64,000 bases of DNA from Paramyrothecium sp. XJ0827 (Eukaryota; Ascomycota; Sordariomycetes; Hypocreales; Stachybotryaceae). Under the pieces are notes generated by a model that was not told the origin of the DNA, did not search any database, and saw only the letters and a program-made list of their open reading frames with translations. The DNA is taken from positions 124,001 through 188,000 of the forward strand of contig JAJFPB010000003.1 in NCBI GenBank assembly GCA_020881915.1, written 5' to 3'. Below are positions 22,104 to 34,618 of the stretch, in pieces (position 1 is the stretch's first letter; every line of letters begins with the position of its first letter). Position numbers and translations under genes: made by a program.

Positions 22104-22848
22104 ATGAATTAATTCTAAATCTACTAATAAGTTGGGTAGGTGCAGTATTTTTAAGCGAAATCCTACTAGTAGCTAGTAATGGTGGTGCAATAATATCAAG
22201 GTTGAAATAAAGTGTGGCCTTATAGGGTGGCTTTGATGAACACCTTTATTACTTTATCTTAATCCAGCGTATGATTGTCTAGACTACTACCGGGCGAAGG
22301 GCTGGAGATTTGCCTGTGGCCGTGAGTCTCTGATGAAGCGTGGGTGTTCGGCCAAAGCCAAACTCGTGACTCTCGACATCGAGGACATCCCCAGACGATA
22401 TCAAGAGGATATGGGGCCTGTTCCCTCTGCCTAGCCCCTAATCACAACAACCTGCTAGACTTTGGTAGAGAAAGCGCCGACGCAGCCGGCCACAAGGATT
22501 AACTGCGTCTGTCTGTACTCCCCAGCTTCCACACGAGAATGTGAACTTGGTCCCTATACAGTGTCTTGGCAAGAATAGCGAAGTATGTCTTGCACGGCGG
22601 CTTTCTAGGTTTGGATCCGTAGAAGCTCAGCCGCACCTTGAACCGGAGACTGCCATTTCAAGCGAGTGTGCCTATGCTAGAGGCACGTCGGGCTCAATCA
22701 ATACCGTGACACATGGACGAGCGCGTGAGAGACTGGGAAGAGGATGGCATAATGTTAATCGCCTGGTGATTTTCGTCTAGACAGACGTAGAGTTGCTCCT
22801 ACCCTAGCTAGATAGATATTTTAACTTCCCCTGTACACATGCGTACAC
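22104..22848. other. Intergenic after transposon 2, with a possible gene-end relic
   Basis: The frame 22264-22434 reads as plausible protein (YDCLDYYRAKGWRFACGRES, then LVTLDIEDIPRRYQED) and ends at TAG 22432-22434. It could be the last exon of a lost gene; I do not know its family. The remainder shows nothing. Confidence 0.35.
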
Positions 22849-25079
22849 TTAAGCCGAGGTGGGCGTCGGCAGACACGAGCAGGCGGAGCTAACACGAGAG
22901 ATGATATTCTCACCGCAGGCTGTAGCGCCGTATGTAGGGACCTTGCCAACATCGGCAGACCAACCATCAAGGAATTCGTTGCAGAATTCCTGCGACTCCT
23001 CAAGACGGCCCTCCACACTCGTAGAGCGCATAGCGCGCAAGCAATTATCGGCGTTACATGGGTGGGTCCTTGGGCATGATTCGCGGCGGGTCATCTTAAC
23101 CAGAAATGCGCCACGCTCTTTGGTGTTAATAAAGATGAAGCCAGAGGGGAACATGGCATATGATGCCCACGTCCCAAACTCGTAGGTTGGGATACCACCA
23201 CCAGGCTCGTTATCGTCCTCAGGGTGGATATCAAAGTAAGCGATCTGCAACATTAGTTAGACATAAACTGCATTTTATATCTTGTAAGGAAATTATTGAT
23301 CTCACCTCGCAGACACTATCGCCGGAGGGATCGGTCGGGATAGAGCTGATATCGTAGACACGGAGACCGGCCTGATAGTTTGACTGGTAGCTTAGACCGT
23401 CTTTGATATACTGATTATGATCCACACTCCTCACAGTGCCTAGTTGAAACATCAGCCATTAATTCCTCTGTCAAGCCGCAATTCTCTATAAGCAGCATTT
23501 GAGGCATGGTGTTGTGGGCATCAGATGTAAGTCAGGATTCATAAGAGCGACTCACCCTTATAGAGGCCAACCTGCTTAGGGCTCTCGAGAGATTCAAGTT
23601 GCCAAATAAAAGTCACAGGGTAACCATCTGCAGCAGCGCCCACAGATTGGACCTCATCAAGCTCATCGTCAAGAATCAAAAACTCCTGCCACTCGGGGTC
23701 GAGAACCCATCCCTGTTTAGCATTGTGTTAGCCTGCGTTCGGGGATATAGCAATAAGAAGCTCGGGAAATGAGCAACCGCAGAGACATAATGAAAATATA
23801 GGATGGTCTCACCTGATGAGTGTAGGTGGCGCCATTATATGAAGTAACAGAAATGATCGATGAGTTAGTAGGGTCGGTGACATCGTAGATCGTCAGAGTA
23901 TCCTCGTTATAGGAGTAGCAGACATCGCGGCCCAGGTACTTGGTATCAGGACCCTTGTACGTCAGGCATTGGGCCTGTGACTCAATTAGCCGTTATCCTT
24001 TATGCGGGGTATAGAGCTCAAAAACGTGGCAACATACGTCGTGGACGTAACCGTCGTTAGGGTTGCAGCCGATCTTGGTCGGGTTACTAATGTCTGACAG
24101 GTCGACAAGGATGAGACCAGATCGACATTCATCAGTCCGGGGCTGAGAGCCAACAACAAGCAGTAGATCCTTTTCCTCGTAGACAACAACATTGTGGCTG
24201 CGACCTGGACCAGGCAAGTCTGTAAAGTGAGCGGTCACGTCTCTGACTGGATCGAACTTGACAGGTGCCTTAGGGTCAACATCAAGCAGTCTAGTCATGT
24301 CGAAGATCTGGATACCGTGGTTGGCCAGCTCGGAGCCAATGACCATATAGTGCTTGTAGGATCTGACCTCCTTCCATAAGGCATTACGCTGAACTGGCAC
24401 TGGCATGGGCCTAAAAAAGAAGTAGGCCACGAGTCAGCGCTTGGTCGACCATACCATTCGAGTAATCGCTCTCATTTCAACGGTTTCAATAGGACCAGAT
24501 CCCTCAACTTACAGGAAGCCCAAGAGGGACATACGACCCTCCGGGAGAATCTCAATGAAGGCTGTGCCATCAACCATTCCGTTTGCAATAAATTCCCTAA
24601 GCAAAAACACATGAGAAGTCAGTCCTGCAGCTCATATTGCGTATTGCGAAACAGTGGCATCTTTTTACTTACCGGCCAGATTCAGGATGGACCCAGCCCC
24701 AAGTAGACGAACCGGTGCGGGGTATAGAATCGGGTGTCAACCCATATCCATTAGGCGAGCCAAGCGTGGCGTGGTTGATGAAGTCATATAAGTCTATGTT
24801 CTTGCACTTGAAGCCGTGAAGCGGGTCGCCCGGGACAGCCTGGGCAACACCATCCTCGCACTTGGTGTAGTTGAGCCTAGGCCAGACACTCGAGTTCAAC
24901 ATGCCGGCCTCAGCTTGGGCAATGGTCATTTCGAGCTTGCGCTCCATATTCCACGCGTGCAATTTGCCGTTATCGTAGACGTTGGCGGCCCGAAGCGTGT
25001 CCTTGGGCATCTCCTTCGCCAGGACGGTCGTAGCGACGGCCGTCAGGGCGACGGCGCCCGTGGCGAAGTTGAAGTGCAT
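22849..25079 (-). CDS. Secreted LVIVD-repeat (choice-of-anchor-B-like) protein
   Basis: Predicted extracellular beta-propeller-like protein with LVIVD repeats; no enzymatic role is established for the family. Seven minus-strand exons fit in frame: 25079-24673, 24596-24513, 24410-24038, 23974-23813, 23712-23556, 23439-23306 and 23244-22849, giving 570 aa. A signal peptide is clear (MHFNFATGAVALTAVATT, cleavage after about residue 20). Repeat-type segments include GIQIFDMTRLLDV, GLILVDLSDISNP, TLTIYDVTDPTNSS and GLRVYDISSIPTD, and RSHNVVVYEEKDLLLVVG is typical of the family. The C-terminal part has many Cys, suggesting disulfides. Introns of 61-116 bp are longer than those of its neighbours. 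Confidence 0.82.
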
Positions 25080-27676
25080 AACTGACTGGCTAATGCAACG
25101 GACGGCACTTGTGAAAACACAGCTAGGAGCTCGGGAGATAGCCAACTCAAGTCTGGAGACAGTAAGATAAGGCAAGCAACGAGCGACGAATATCTTGACG
25201 GAGCAGAGAGGGACCGAGGACGGATTAAAAAGGCCCTGGGCCGGACTAAAATTTTACCCTGCAGGAGCACTATTAATTTAAAGTATGCATCATGGACGAT
25301 AACACTGCCCATCACCGCCTGGGATTCAGATCGATTGGGTAGGTGCAAGCCTTACCCCACGTTGCCATGCTGCTTTACCCTGTTGCCAAGCCAGGAGCGG
25401 GGACGTTATCTCCAAATATTGTGGTAGTTCTATTGCCGTAGAAGGAAGGTCATTGTTATTAGCACCGAATGACGTCTCGGCGCTGTCTTGGTCCCTTGGC
25501 GAACTGAAGAGGGTAATCTACCTAGAGTCGGTCTGGTAGGTTCACGATTGATGAGTATGAATTGATTGTAGAATCGTAAAGAAACGGCCGCAGTGACCTT
25601 CGCACTAATTAGAGATGGAGCCATAGTTAAAATATCGAGATTCGTGATTACTTGTAGCGGGAAAGCTCGAATAAGAACGAGCAAGCGTCCCTTCTGGGAA
25701 GACAGGTGAAACCTCCGAGGAGAAGTGGTAGGAGTAGGTGACGGAGTCCGTAAAAGTTGAGGTCCGCTTAAAGATTGGGTCAGAGGAGCTGTAGGCATAG
25801 AGTTGAAGGACAGGTCGATACGGACTAATAAGACCATATTAGCAAGGTAAGTGATTCATTGGGTCCATGACTCGATAAACGACAGCCGTCTGCAACTCTC
25901 GGAAAAGTTGGCGAACAGTAAAGTGATGGCTGCGACTCATCTCTTTATTTCCACATGTCACCTCATGTCTAGAGCTTTTCTAGCTTGATAACGTGTCTGG
26001 CTGGAATTGAAAGGCTCTGGAAGATTAGTTGAATATGATCGAGCTCCTTTGGCTCGAATCGCGCCAGTGGCTTGCAAGAATGTCGAATGAAAATCTGACC
26101 GAGAATCGAGGAAGCGGCCGTGCAAACCAGTGGTGAGTCAACAACATGGCTATCTATCCAAGATACTAAAATACCTAGCTCGTAATTGATGAGCCTTTAA
26201 GGAAGGACTGAATGAAACCTCATCTCATCAATAATCGGTATTTTCCTTGCAGCCTGCTCGTTGCTGACTATGGTAGATTTGGCGCATCGAGCTTTAGATG
26301 TTTTAGCAGGCTTCTATTTTCTTGCGGTAACGGACACACAGGTCACATCACCTCGCAAGTCCATCACTGTCCCGCATTCATATGCGTCGCATTCCGCTCC
26401 CAGTCGCGCTGTGTTCATTAGCCATCTGTGCAACCCCCCCGCCAAGAAGTACTACCGAAGACCTGCTTTTTTGTTAATCTAACACGCGATTACAGAATTT
26501 TCCTGACATTTGGCCTTCCTTTTTCTTTGAGTTCTGCCCATTGAGCTGCCTTCGAGCCACATGCATTGCTGGCCGCTCCGACGTTCAAGTAGGTCTCCTA
26601 GTCTCAACTAGTCAACTCATAATAGCCATCGTTGCAATTATTGACCTGAGATGGCCACACAGCATTCCAAACCTCTTAGACTTCTCTCAAACATCATGCT
26701 CGCGCGGCTCAAGTGAGGAGTTGACCAACAGTGCATGCATCGCTCATCATGTCCTACCATGCTCACTGCTGGTAACACTGGGCGAGCAATATGCGTTTAG
26801 ATCTAAACTTGAACTGCCATTAAGTCCTGATGCTAAATAGAAACCTCCAAGTATTAATAAGAGCCACAGTTCCCGTTAATAAGTTGCACCAAGACTTGTA
26901 CCATTTTGGCCAGTGTCTCTTCTGCGAATTAGCCGTAGAAAGTGACTCATAAGTCAAGCTGCCTAATCAAGCCGCCAGATTCCTGCTTCTGAAGGTTCAA
27001 TTCCACCCGCCCTATAAATTTCTCGTAACCCTATCCTGCCGCAACCTTCTGGCGTTCAATGCTCCAATAACTCATCCATGGCTTCAACTTTACGGTTGGC
27101 TGCTCCCCTTCAATCCTTGTCCCACTGCTGGCCCGTGATTCCGCCGCCAGTTTCACTCGAGAAAAAAAGTCCTAGCCCACATCTTCCATCGCTATTTCTC
27201 CGCGAAGTTCTCAATTCAAGCTCAAGTAAGTTCTCGGGTCTACAGATGGACTACGCGTGTGTTTATTATTAAACCTACTGCGGTGTCTAAGTCTCTGGGT
27301 ATAAGACTGCGCCATTCCACTGTTACAATGGCGCTGTGTCCTTACATGTGTCCTTGGAACATAAATTACCGGGGATAGATTAGCCTATAATTGAAACCGG
27401 GCAAAAATTGCAAAATCATCATAAGATCAAAGCTTGTCTGGAATGACCAGTTAGAAGCTTTTTGGGGCAAGTCTGAGCCTGACTCATGCACAACCCCAGT
27501 TTTGCACAACTAGTGGCATGGACCAATGGTAATGTCAAAATATTTGGTTCCGGCCCGTAGCGTGGGCCCATACATCTGATGGGCTTGCCTGCGTACATCC
27601 ACTTGCAATAAGGTCAGTGTAACAATATGAGCCTATAGTATATGTGAAATGTAGAAATGCATTGAAGATGAATCTG
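25080..27676. other. Gene-poor stretch, 2.6 kb
   Basis: No frame here resembles a protein or can be joined through good splice sites. TATAAAT at about 27014 sits 65 bp before a short ATG frame (27078) that I do not consider a gene. Single bZIP-like cores occur at 26943-26950 (TGACTCAT) and 27480-27488 (TGACTCATG), at the border of the cluster to the right. Confidence 0.4.
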
Positions 27677-27687
27677 CATGAGTCATA
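27677..27687. promoter_or_regulatory. bZIP-type palindrome, 10/11 match
   Basis: CATGAGTCATA, 155 bp upstream of the MBL-hydrolase ATG. Contains the perfect Gcn4/AP-1-type 9-mer ATGAGTCAT. Part of the set shared across the cluster. Confidence 0.65.
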
Positions 27688-27841
27688 ACAACCCATCAGA
27701 GACCGGCATATGGCCTCTGCGGCCCTCGAGGCAATGGTATACTTCGCGGTTGCAGCCGGTCTTTCGTGTTTCCGCAATTTGCATTTACTTTAGCTCGAGC
27801 TCTCCAATATCCATACACTGCACATTGCGTCACTCAAAGAC

Positions 27842-29014
27842 ATGGCGAGCAAAAAGGAAAATTCAGGAGCAGGTCCACCTGTGATAATGTCAGCAAATAC
27901 GGAGACTTGTCGCGTGTCTTTGATAGACACAACATGCAGCTTGACAGTGCCTAGCGACACACTGGTTGAGCCCACGATTCCGGGCCACGAGTTGATGAAC
28001 TTCCCTACCATTTCGTTTTTGATTACACACAATAGATCAAAAAGACAGCTTCTTTTCGACTTGGGCTGCCGCAGGGATTTTTGGAATCTTCCAAAGCCTA
28101 TTGTTGACACCATCGACGCAAAAGTCCCAGGCATCAAGGTCGACAAGAACCTCGCGGATATATTGAGAGAGGGAGGTGTTGACTTGGGCAAATTGGAAGC
28201 GGCAGTTATCAGTCACGGCCACTATGATCATATTGGAAACCCAGCTACATTTCCAAAGTCCATGGATCTTTTAGTTGGTCCTGGACTTTTGGAGAGCCTT
28301 CTCCCTGGTTACCCGTTGTCTGAAAATTCTCCGATCTTCCAAGAGGCACTTGAGGGGCGGGTGGTTCGAGAAATTGAATTTTCTGGACAGTCTACAATCG
28401 CTGGATTTGAAGCACATGACTACTTTGGCGATGGTAGTCTATACATCCTCGACTCTCCCGGACATGCGATAGGTCATCTTTCGGCTTTGGCTCGAACCAC
28501 CAAAGACACATTTGTGTTTTTAGGAGGTGACATTTGCCACTTCAATGGTGCCATCAGACCGAATCCATTGGTACCCATGCCTCCTTCATTTGGATGTGAT
28601 GAGATTGACACAGATTTCGGAAATGAGTTACCTCCTTACCCATCATCTACGTTTACTCAATGTCATCCACATCCAGACAAGGCCAGGACATCACCGTACT
28701 ACACGCCATGTAGCCGAGAAGGCTCATGGTACGTGAAGCCGGATCTAGCCAGCCAGAGCATTGATAATTTGAAGGCTATCGACGCGGACGATCGCTTTCT
28801 GGTGCTGATTGCTCACGATCCATCCATTATGAAAATATTGCCATTTTTCCCTGAAGGCGACGTAAACGATTGGCATGCAGCTGGCTGGAAGCAAAAGTTG
28901 CGTTGGAGATTTTTGGATGAACTACCTATTTCTGGCAAGCACCGTCCATACCTTGTGGATGGGACCTATATGAATGGCAGACTTGTTAAAACTCTCAAGG
29001 GAACGAAAGCGTGA
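27842..29014 (+). CDS. Metallo-beta-lactamase-fold hydrolase (lactonase-like)
   Basis: Binuclear-zinc hydrolase of the MBL superfamily, in one exon of 390 aa. The metal motif SHGHYDHIG (HXHXDH) is near residue 121-128; further ligands are in SPGHAIGH and FLGGDICH. The arrangement resembles AHL-lactonase/AttM-type enzymes, which open lactone rings. The N-terminus has no signal peptide, so it is probably cytosolic. Next to a Baeyer-Villiger monooxygenase cluster, opening of a lactone is an attractive role, but glyoxalase-like or thioester hydrolysis are alternatives. A bZIP palindrome lies 155 bp upstream. It is convergent with the ADH gene (138-bp gap). Confidence 0.88.
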   Translation: MASKKENSGAGPPVIMSANTETCRVSLIDTTCSLTVPSDTLVEPTIPGHELMNFPTISFLITHNRSKRQLLFDLGCRRDFWNLPKPIVDTIDAKVPGIKVDKNLADILREGGVDLGKLEAAVISHGHYDHIGNPATFPKSMDLLVGPGLLESLLPGYPLSENSPIFQEALEGRVVREIEFSGQSTIAGFEAHDYFGDGSLYILDSPGHAIGHLSALARTTKDTFVFLGGDICHFNGAIRPNPLVPMPPSFGCDEIDTDFGNELPPYPSSTFTQCHPHPDKARTSPYYTPCSREGSWYVKPDLASQSIDNLKAIDADDRFLVLIAHDPSIMKILPFFPEGDVNDWHAAGWKQKLRWRFLDELPISGKHRPYLVDGTYMNGRLVKTLKGTKA

Positions 29015-29152
29015 GAATCAACTTTCTGTTGTGGGAGATCAGTTGAATCTTCAAAATCACACACTCATTGAGTTCTTAGAACAATACTAGATTGAACGTT
29101 TGATAACCTTTCTATTATTTGCCAACTAAATACGCGACTTCATTAGGTTCAA

Positions 29153-30445
29153 CTATTTCTCGGCGTCGAATATGACTTTATGGGCCTTCATGTTATCAAA
29201 CAAGTCGTAGCCCTCCACGGCGTTGCTGAGTGGCATGATTGTCTCTGTCATGAAACTGGGGGTTGTGACTTCAGTAAGCATTGCGATTCAATGCGAGGGG
29301 TATTTATGGACTAACTTACCCAAGAAGGTGTTGCTTCCTTTCCAGTAACTTGAGTGCTTGTGGAAATATGCCTGAGTGGTTATGCTTAGCAGTCTTTTCG
29401 GAACTATGAACCGAGCACTTGAAATCGGCGAGACTTACTCCTCACGGGGCATCTTCCCATTTTGATGGTAAGATTTTTACCGTATGCTTGATTCCCAGTC
29501 CAAGGAATAGCCCCATTGTGAACTCCCACACTGGAAATAATTCCCCAAGGCCGTAGAAGATTGAACCCCATCTCAAGCCCAGAGCTATGACCGACAACCT
29601 CGATGATGACATCCGCACCACGGCCGTCAGTTAGCGTCCTCACCCGATCGAACAAGGCCTCTCGATCGGTCAAGTAATTCCAAGACTCAGCTCCAAGTTC
29701 ACTCGCTGTAGCGAGGCGGGATTCGATGCCATCAACAGCTAAAAGAGCTTTTGGCCCATACTCCATTGCAGCAATCAGGGCACACAATCCAACCGGACCA
29801 CAACCCAAAAGGACCACCACAGATTCCGAGGCCAGTCCCAAGTCTGCAAGGTCTTTCAAACCATTGTATGCGGCAAAGTAGCCGGTCGGAAAGATGTCTG
29901 CCATGAGACAAAGCTTCGCTTCGTCTATCCCCTCTGGGGCTTTGAGTACAGTAGTATCGGCCAAGGGTACTCGCACGTACTCTGCCTGTGAGCCATGCAA
30001 AAGAGGAGTGCCGAAGAGCAGACTCTTTTCACACCGCGATGAGAACCCGCGCTTGCAGTAGAAACACGAGCCACAGCTCACGGTAAATGGGCAGACAACA
30101 GCATCCCCAGGTTTAACACTTGTTACCTTGGAACCAATCTGCCACACCACACCGCTGAATTCATGGCCCATGATGAACCCTGTGGCCGATTTCTGGTGCC
30201 CGCGAAAGACATGAAGCTCACTGGTAGGAGGTTTGTATCAGCTAGAAGTACGCAGAAGTCTTGTGGATAGGTTTCACTAAGGTGCAATGCAACAATAGTC
30301 GAATGACCTACCTGCCACATAAAGCTGTGTATTTGACTTTGACAATTATGTCATTTTGGTCTTGGATTTCAGGAATGGGCCTTTCTTCCACAACGACCTG
30401 CTTGATGCCTTTCAAGACTACTGCGCGCATTGTACTTGGACTCAT
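29153..30445 (-). CDS. Zinc-dependent medium-chain alcohol dehydrogenase 1
   Basis: NAD(P)-dependent alcohol/aldehyde oxidoreductase of the MDR superfamily. Four minus-strand exons (30445-30312, 30220-29439, 29371-29320, 29255-29153) give 356 aa. It has the catalytic zinc ligands (LCGSELH and GHEFSG), the structural-zinc lobe CGSCFYCKRGFSSRC (CX2CX2CX7C), and the Rossmann motif LLGCGPVGLCAL. The last intron must use the acceptor CCCAG at 29256; the nearer GAAG gives the wrong frame for FMTETIMPLSNAVEGYDLF. The ATG at 30445 is followed five codons later by another (MRAVV), which could also be used. It is divergent from the acyl-CoA ligase. Confidence 0.88.
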
Positions 30446-30648
30446 ATTGGAAAAGTGTACCAGGAGAAACGGTTTGGCTGAATTCAGTTTAATCTTGCCT
30501 CAACTCGTCTTCCACTTCGTCAACCAGTAACGAGGCTGATATAAGGCCGTCCAGGGCGATGTCCTACATGGATAGCTGGCTATCCTTATCGAGACGGGTC
30601 AAACTAATCCCAGTCCGGGATACAAGCACATTGGTACCAAGGAGGTAC

Positions 30649-30658
30649 TGAGTCATGT
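30649..30658. promoter_or_regulatory. bZIP-type box, partial
   Basis: CTGAGTCATG, core TGAGTCA with a perfect right half-site, 204 bp upstream of the ADH1 start on the minus strand. Confidence 0.45.
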
Positions 30659-31460
30659 TCTATTGTCTCGGACAAAAAGGATGTATACTGTCGATGTCAT
30701 CCAGAAGGCAAGGTTCCTTGTTTCATATGATCTGCTTGCGCCTTTGTGAAGATCAAACAGCGTATGGCAAGGTGCAAACCGTACATAGTCGGGTTCAAGC
30801 ACAACTGAAGCCATTACAAGCTTGGTTGTAATATCTTTGTAACAGTTGTAGTCCCAAAGTGTGCAAATGCGAATGAAAAACGCATGTACTTGGAGAATCG
30901 GAGCTGCAACTTTTTCTACCAAGTTCGGAATTGCTTTATGGTCGACAGCTCAGGCTAACAGGTAGCACGAGTCTAATTCGCATGTTGTCTAATAATACAG
31001 TGACAGAGAGCTCTCACGACATCGGAAGTTGCTCTGGAGACTAGGAGAATGTCCGTAAGCCGAAGATCGTCTAAAACACTTCGGTGAGGAATTTTATGGC
31101 GTAAAACAGACTGCCTATTTTTACTGATATTCCGGGTATGACGCTCCCGGTTAATGTGAATTAGATAAAAACCTTGAGTCACATTGCTGGTAGGTGTCGG
31201 GAATGAGGGCGGGAGCTCTCTGACTGAACTACAGAGTGTGCATGGGGAAAATTCATTCAGCAGTACTCAGATGGAGGGCTCATAGGTGTCCTAACTTAGG
31301 TGTCGTCATGTCGGCCTAGCAATAGGAATTATCTCGAGTTAGCTGGCTCTAAACCATGGAAACAATTCGTATTCAAAGTCCAGTCAAGCCTTTCAGGGCC
31401 TAAAGACGACATCTCAGACCTTTTGAGTTTGGACATGCGTCGGCTGATCCGTTTTGAGCA

Positions 31461-31471
31461 CATGACTCATG
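31461..31471. promoter_or_regulatory. bZIP-type palindrome, perfect
   Basis: CATGACTCATG, 205 bp upstream of the acyl-CoA ligase ATG. One of five perfect copies. Confidence 0.7.
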
Positions 31472-31665
31472 CCACATATACCTCGGTAAAGCGTGGCACA
31501 GCCGAAAGCTCAATCTGCCGATAATCTATGTATGTATTTGCTAAGCTGCTGGTATCTATTCCCTGACTTCTTTTTTGAGGAATCATTGTAGCACATTCTC
31601 CGAGTGCCTAGTGAATTTACCACTGCGCCCCTTTTGTTGCCGCCGCATTACGTCACTGTGTCACA

Positions 31666-33434
31666 ATGCAATATACTTCACAGAATCCTGATGTTAACGG
31701 TACGAATTTCTGCGTGGGTCCACGGACTGGCACTACAGAATACAATGACTAACACAATATGTTTCAGTCCCAAATGACGTCTCGTTATGGACGTGGTTGT
31801 TTGATACGAATCAATCCTGCCTCCGCAACTCATGCCACTCTGACCTGCAGGGATTCACAGACGTTCAGAGCAAACGTAGCATCGGTTTCACGGAGATCAA
31901 GAAATACACTTCGTACATTTCAACGGCCTTGACGCTGCATCATGGCTTGCGTGAGGGCGACGTGGTTATGGTTTACAGTAGGAACTCCGTCTGGTACCCT
32001 GTTGCTACCCTGTCAGCCGTCAGGGTAGGGGCTATAGCGTGTGGCATTTCGCCCGACTATAATTTGGAAGAACTCAGTTATAGTCTCCGTCTCACCAAGG
32101 CCAAATTTCTCATCACAACGTCGGACCATGTCTCTATCGCACTCCAAGCCGCGGAGAGATCAGGTCTTGATAAACGAAATGTCATTCTCATGGATGGAGA
32201 TGAACCGAACAACCAAACGACACACTTGCAGCATCTCGTTGCGCTTGGAGCATCACTTGGAGCGGACAAACAAAGCCACCCATTCGTGATTCCTGAAGGC
32301 AAAACCAACAAAGAAGTTTGCAGCTACTTGTGCCTTAGTAGTGGAACAACAGGTCTACCCAAGGCCGTCATGATATCGCACGCGAATATAATAGCGCAAT
32401 GTCTGCAGATTCAGCAGATCACCCCTGAGGACCACGACAAAGTGCTTGCAGCGCTGCCGTTCTATCACATTACTGGAATCGTGCACCAATTGCACCTGCC
32501 ATTTGTGATTAATGCGCACGTCTACGTCCTGCCGAAGTTCAGCATGGAAACAATGCTACAAACAGCCTCGGATTACAAGATAAAAGAGCTGTTGATTGTC
32601 CCACCCATCCTGATTCGACTTGTGCGAGAAGATTTATCGACCAAGTTTGACCTCTCTCACGTCAAACGCTTCTCGTCGGGCGCTGCGCCGCTAGCTCGGA
32701 AGGTCTTGGACCAACTGGAAAAGAAGTTTCCGGGCACTGGGTTCAAGCAAGGGTATGGAATGACAGAGTCTTGCTCTGCCATTACATCGCATCCACCTTC
32801 GAAGTACTCCTATAAGTACGCAGATAAGGTTGGAATGTTGGTAGCCTCTACGGAGGTTAGAGTGATTGATCCAGAGACCGGGGCCAAATGCGGAGTTGGC
32901 AGAGCCGGTGAGATCTGGGTCCGTGGCCCTCAAATAGCAATGGGGTACTGGAATAACCCCGAAGCTACCGCAGATAGCTTCGACGAAGATGGATTCCTTC
33001 ATACGGGCGACATAGGGTATTTTGATGAGGAGGGCTTACTTTCTATTACGGATAGAATTAAGGAGATGATCAAGGTCAAAGGCATCGGCGTAGCACCAGC
33101 CGAATTGGAAAATGCCCTACTTGGCCATGCAGCTGTCGCCGACGTCGCTGTATGCGGCGTCCCCAACGACCGCGCGGGTGAGCGACCCAAGGCGTTTGTG
33201 GTTCTTAAACCAGCGGCAATGAGAGCAAACACTCCTGAGGAAACGGCCAAGGCTCTGATTCAGTACATCAAATCCGAAAAGGCGAGGCATAAATGGCTCG
33301 CCGAAGTCGAGATTGTTCAGGAAATACCGAAGAGTGCAGCAGGTAAAATTCTGCGACGAAAGTTGAAAGCAAGCTCTCCAACAAGAATTGGGACCATCGT
33401 CGTTCGTGATGAGCAAATGGTGGCCAAACTTTAG
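31666..33434 (+). CDS. 4-coumarate:CoA-ligase-like acyl-CoA synthetase, peroxisomal (PTS1)
   Basis: ANL-superfamily enzyme that activates a carboxylic acid via acyl-AMP to an acyl-CoA. Two exons (31666-31699 and 31768-33434, 68-bp intron) give 566 aa. Motifs in order: the P-loop SSGTTGLPKAV at about residue 200, GYGMTESC at about 340, HTGDIGYFDEEGLL and the hinge DRIKEMIKVKGIGVAP at about 415-435, and the catalytic-Lys region KSAAGKILRRKL at about 532. The C-terminus is VAKL; AKL is a classic PTS1, so import into peroxisomes is expected. The short first exon (MQYTSQNPDVN) is typical of fungal 4CL-like proteins. In this cluster it would activate the acid made by the neighbouring aldehyde dehydrogenase for beta-oxidation. 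Confidence 0.92.
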
Positions 33435-34618
33435 CAAGTCCACGTCAAGACATCAGCCACGTACCTAGGAACAGTCTACCATGGTGGCACAAGTGCGTCT
33501 GGAGATGGACTCAGAATAAAGAAATCAGTGAAACATGGACTTGGGCGAAAGAAAGAAGTCGAGCCAAAGCGCTGGGTTCCATGTGCAGTCGAGTGTGTTG
33601 GTAAGATGTTCCAATTGTACAGTGCTTGTCTTGTCAAGTCAAGGCGCAATATTGGCCATATGTGCGGAGCGCAACTGCAGCAGTTCCAGGAAAGACCTAA
33701 TCAAATACTCTTACGGCTGGAGAGAAGCAAAGAACAGCGTGAGGGGGGTCAGATCTAAAGGACGTTGCGGTACTATTGAAGCCCTGTTCAGCAGTTTTGA
33801 CTCGAAAAGGTTGGACCTATTGTATATGGAATAGACGGCAAAATTACGATCCAAGCAAGTGGTTTCATCGTGGCCCCGAGACGGTTGCAGATCTCTGAAA
33901 ACCGGGATAACAGACCTTGAGATCAACCTCAACAGAGAAATAGTTTTGCTGAGTCTTTGTATTCACAAGATAATTACACCAATACCATAGCCATTCAATC
34001 AATTTGATCAGTCATAACCCTTTACACCAGTGGAGGCTTGCTTTCTTGCAGTTTGTAGTGTCTGTGTGCAGGTCGCAGAAAATTCTCAGATAAGCTATTT
34101 GGCTAATCAAAAATAAAGGAAAATGTATCGCTAGACGTTTTTGGGTACTCCATTTTACAAGGACAAGCATGACTGCTGAGACGTATGCTACTTTTGTGAA
34201 CCGAGGAAATGCCGCGAGTCCATTTGTGTACCGAGAGCTTAGCTCATGACTCAGTTGCTTCAAGCAGGTTCCGGTCTCAACAATGGCAGGGGTTGTTGGC
34301 GTACCAGTGTACCGCAGACCAATGATCCACTGTCGACTAGGTCGGAATAACTGACTCAATGGCAACCTGGGATGCCAAAGAATGGAGCAATGGATCTCCA
34401 AGTCCTCGAGATAGCCCACATCGCACAACAAGGCTATAATTTGAATCCCATCTCATCGGAGCTGTAAAAAGACAAAAATCAAACAACTTACAGATTATTA
34501 CCGGGAAAATTTGAGAAGAATTCCCTTTGCAAATTTTGGTTAGAAATCAGCAGAACTTTGAGTGTCGTCTTCAAGGAACAAACGATTAGATCGTCGCCAC
34601 GAGCCACTCCTCGCCATT
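33435..34618. other. Intergenic, promoter of the aldehyde dehydrogenase
   Basis: 1.2 kb between genes on the same strand. Small frames on both strands carry no motif. A CATGACTCAG box lies at 34245-34254 and a TGACTCA core at 34352-34358. Confidence 0.45.
34245..34254. promoter_or_regulatory. bZIP-type box, partial
   Basis: CATGACTCAG, 374 bp upstream of the aldehyde dehydrogenase ATG. Left half-site perfect, right half-site degenerate. Confidence 0.45.

Larger units (their letters stand above)
30446..31665. other. Divergent promoter region, ADH1 and acyl-CoA ligase
   Basis: 1.2 kb without a recognisable gene. It holds a CTGAGTCATG box at 30649 (about 205 bp from the ADH1 start), a TGAGTCA core at 31175-31181, and a perfect 11-bp palindrome at 31461. 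Confidence 0.5.

Noticed and set aside
25430..25837. 135-codon minus-strand frame
   Set aside because: Ser/Thr/Pro-rich translation of non-coding DNA, no motif or partner exons.
27078..27272. 64-codon ATG frame 65 bp after a TATAAAT box
   Set aside because: Low-complexity protein with no motif and no good continuation; treated as chance.
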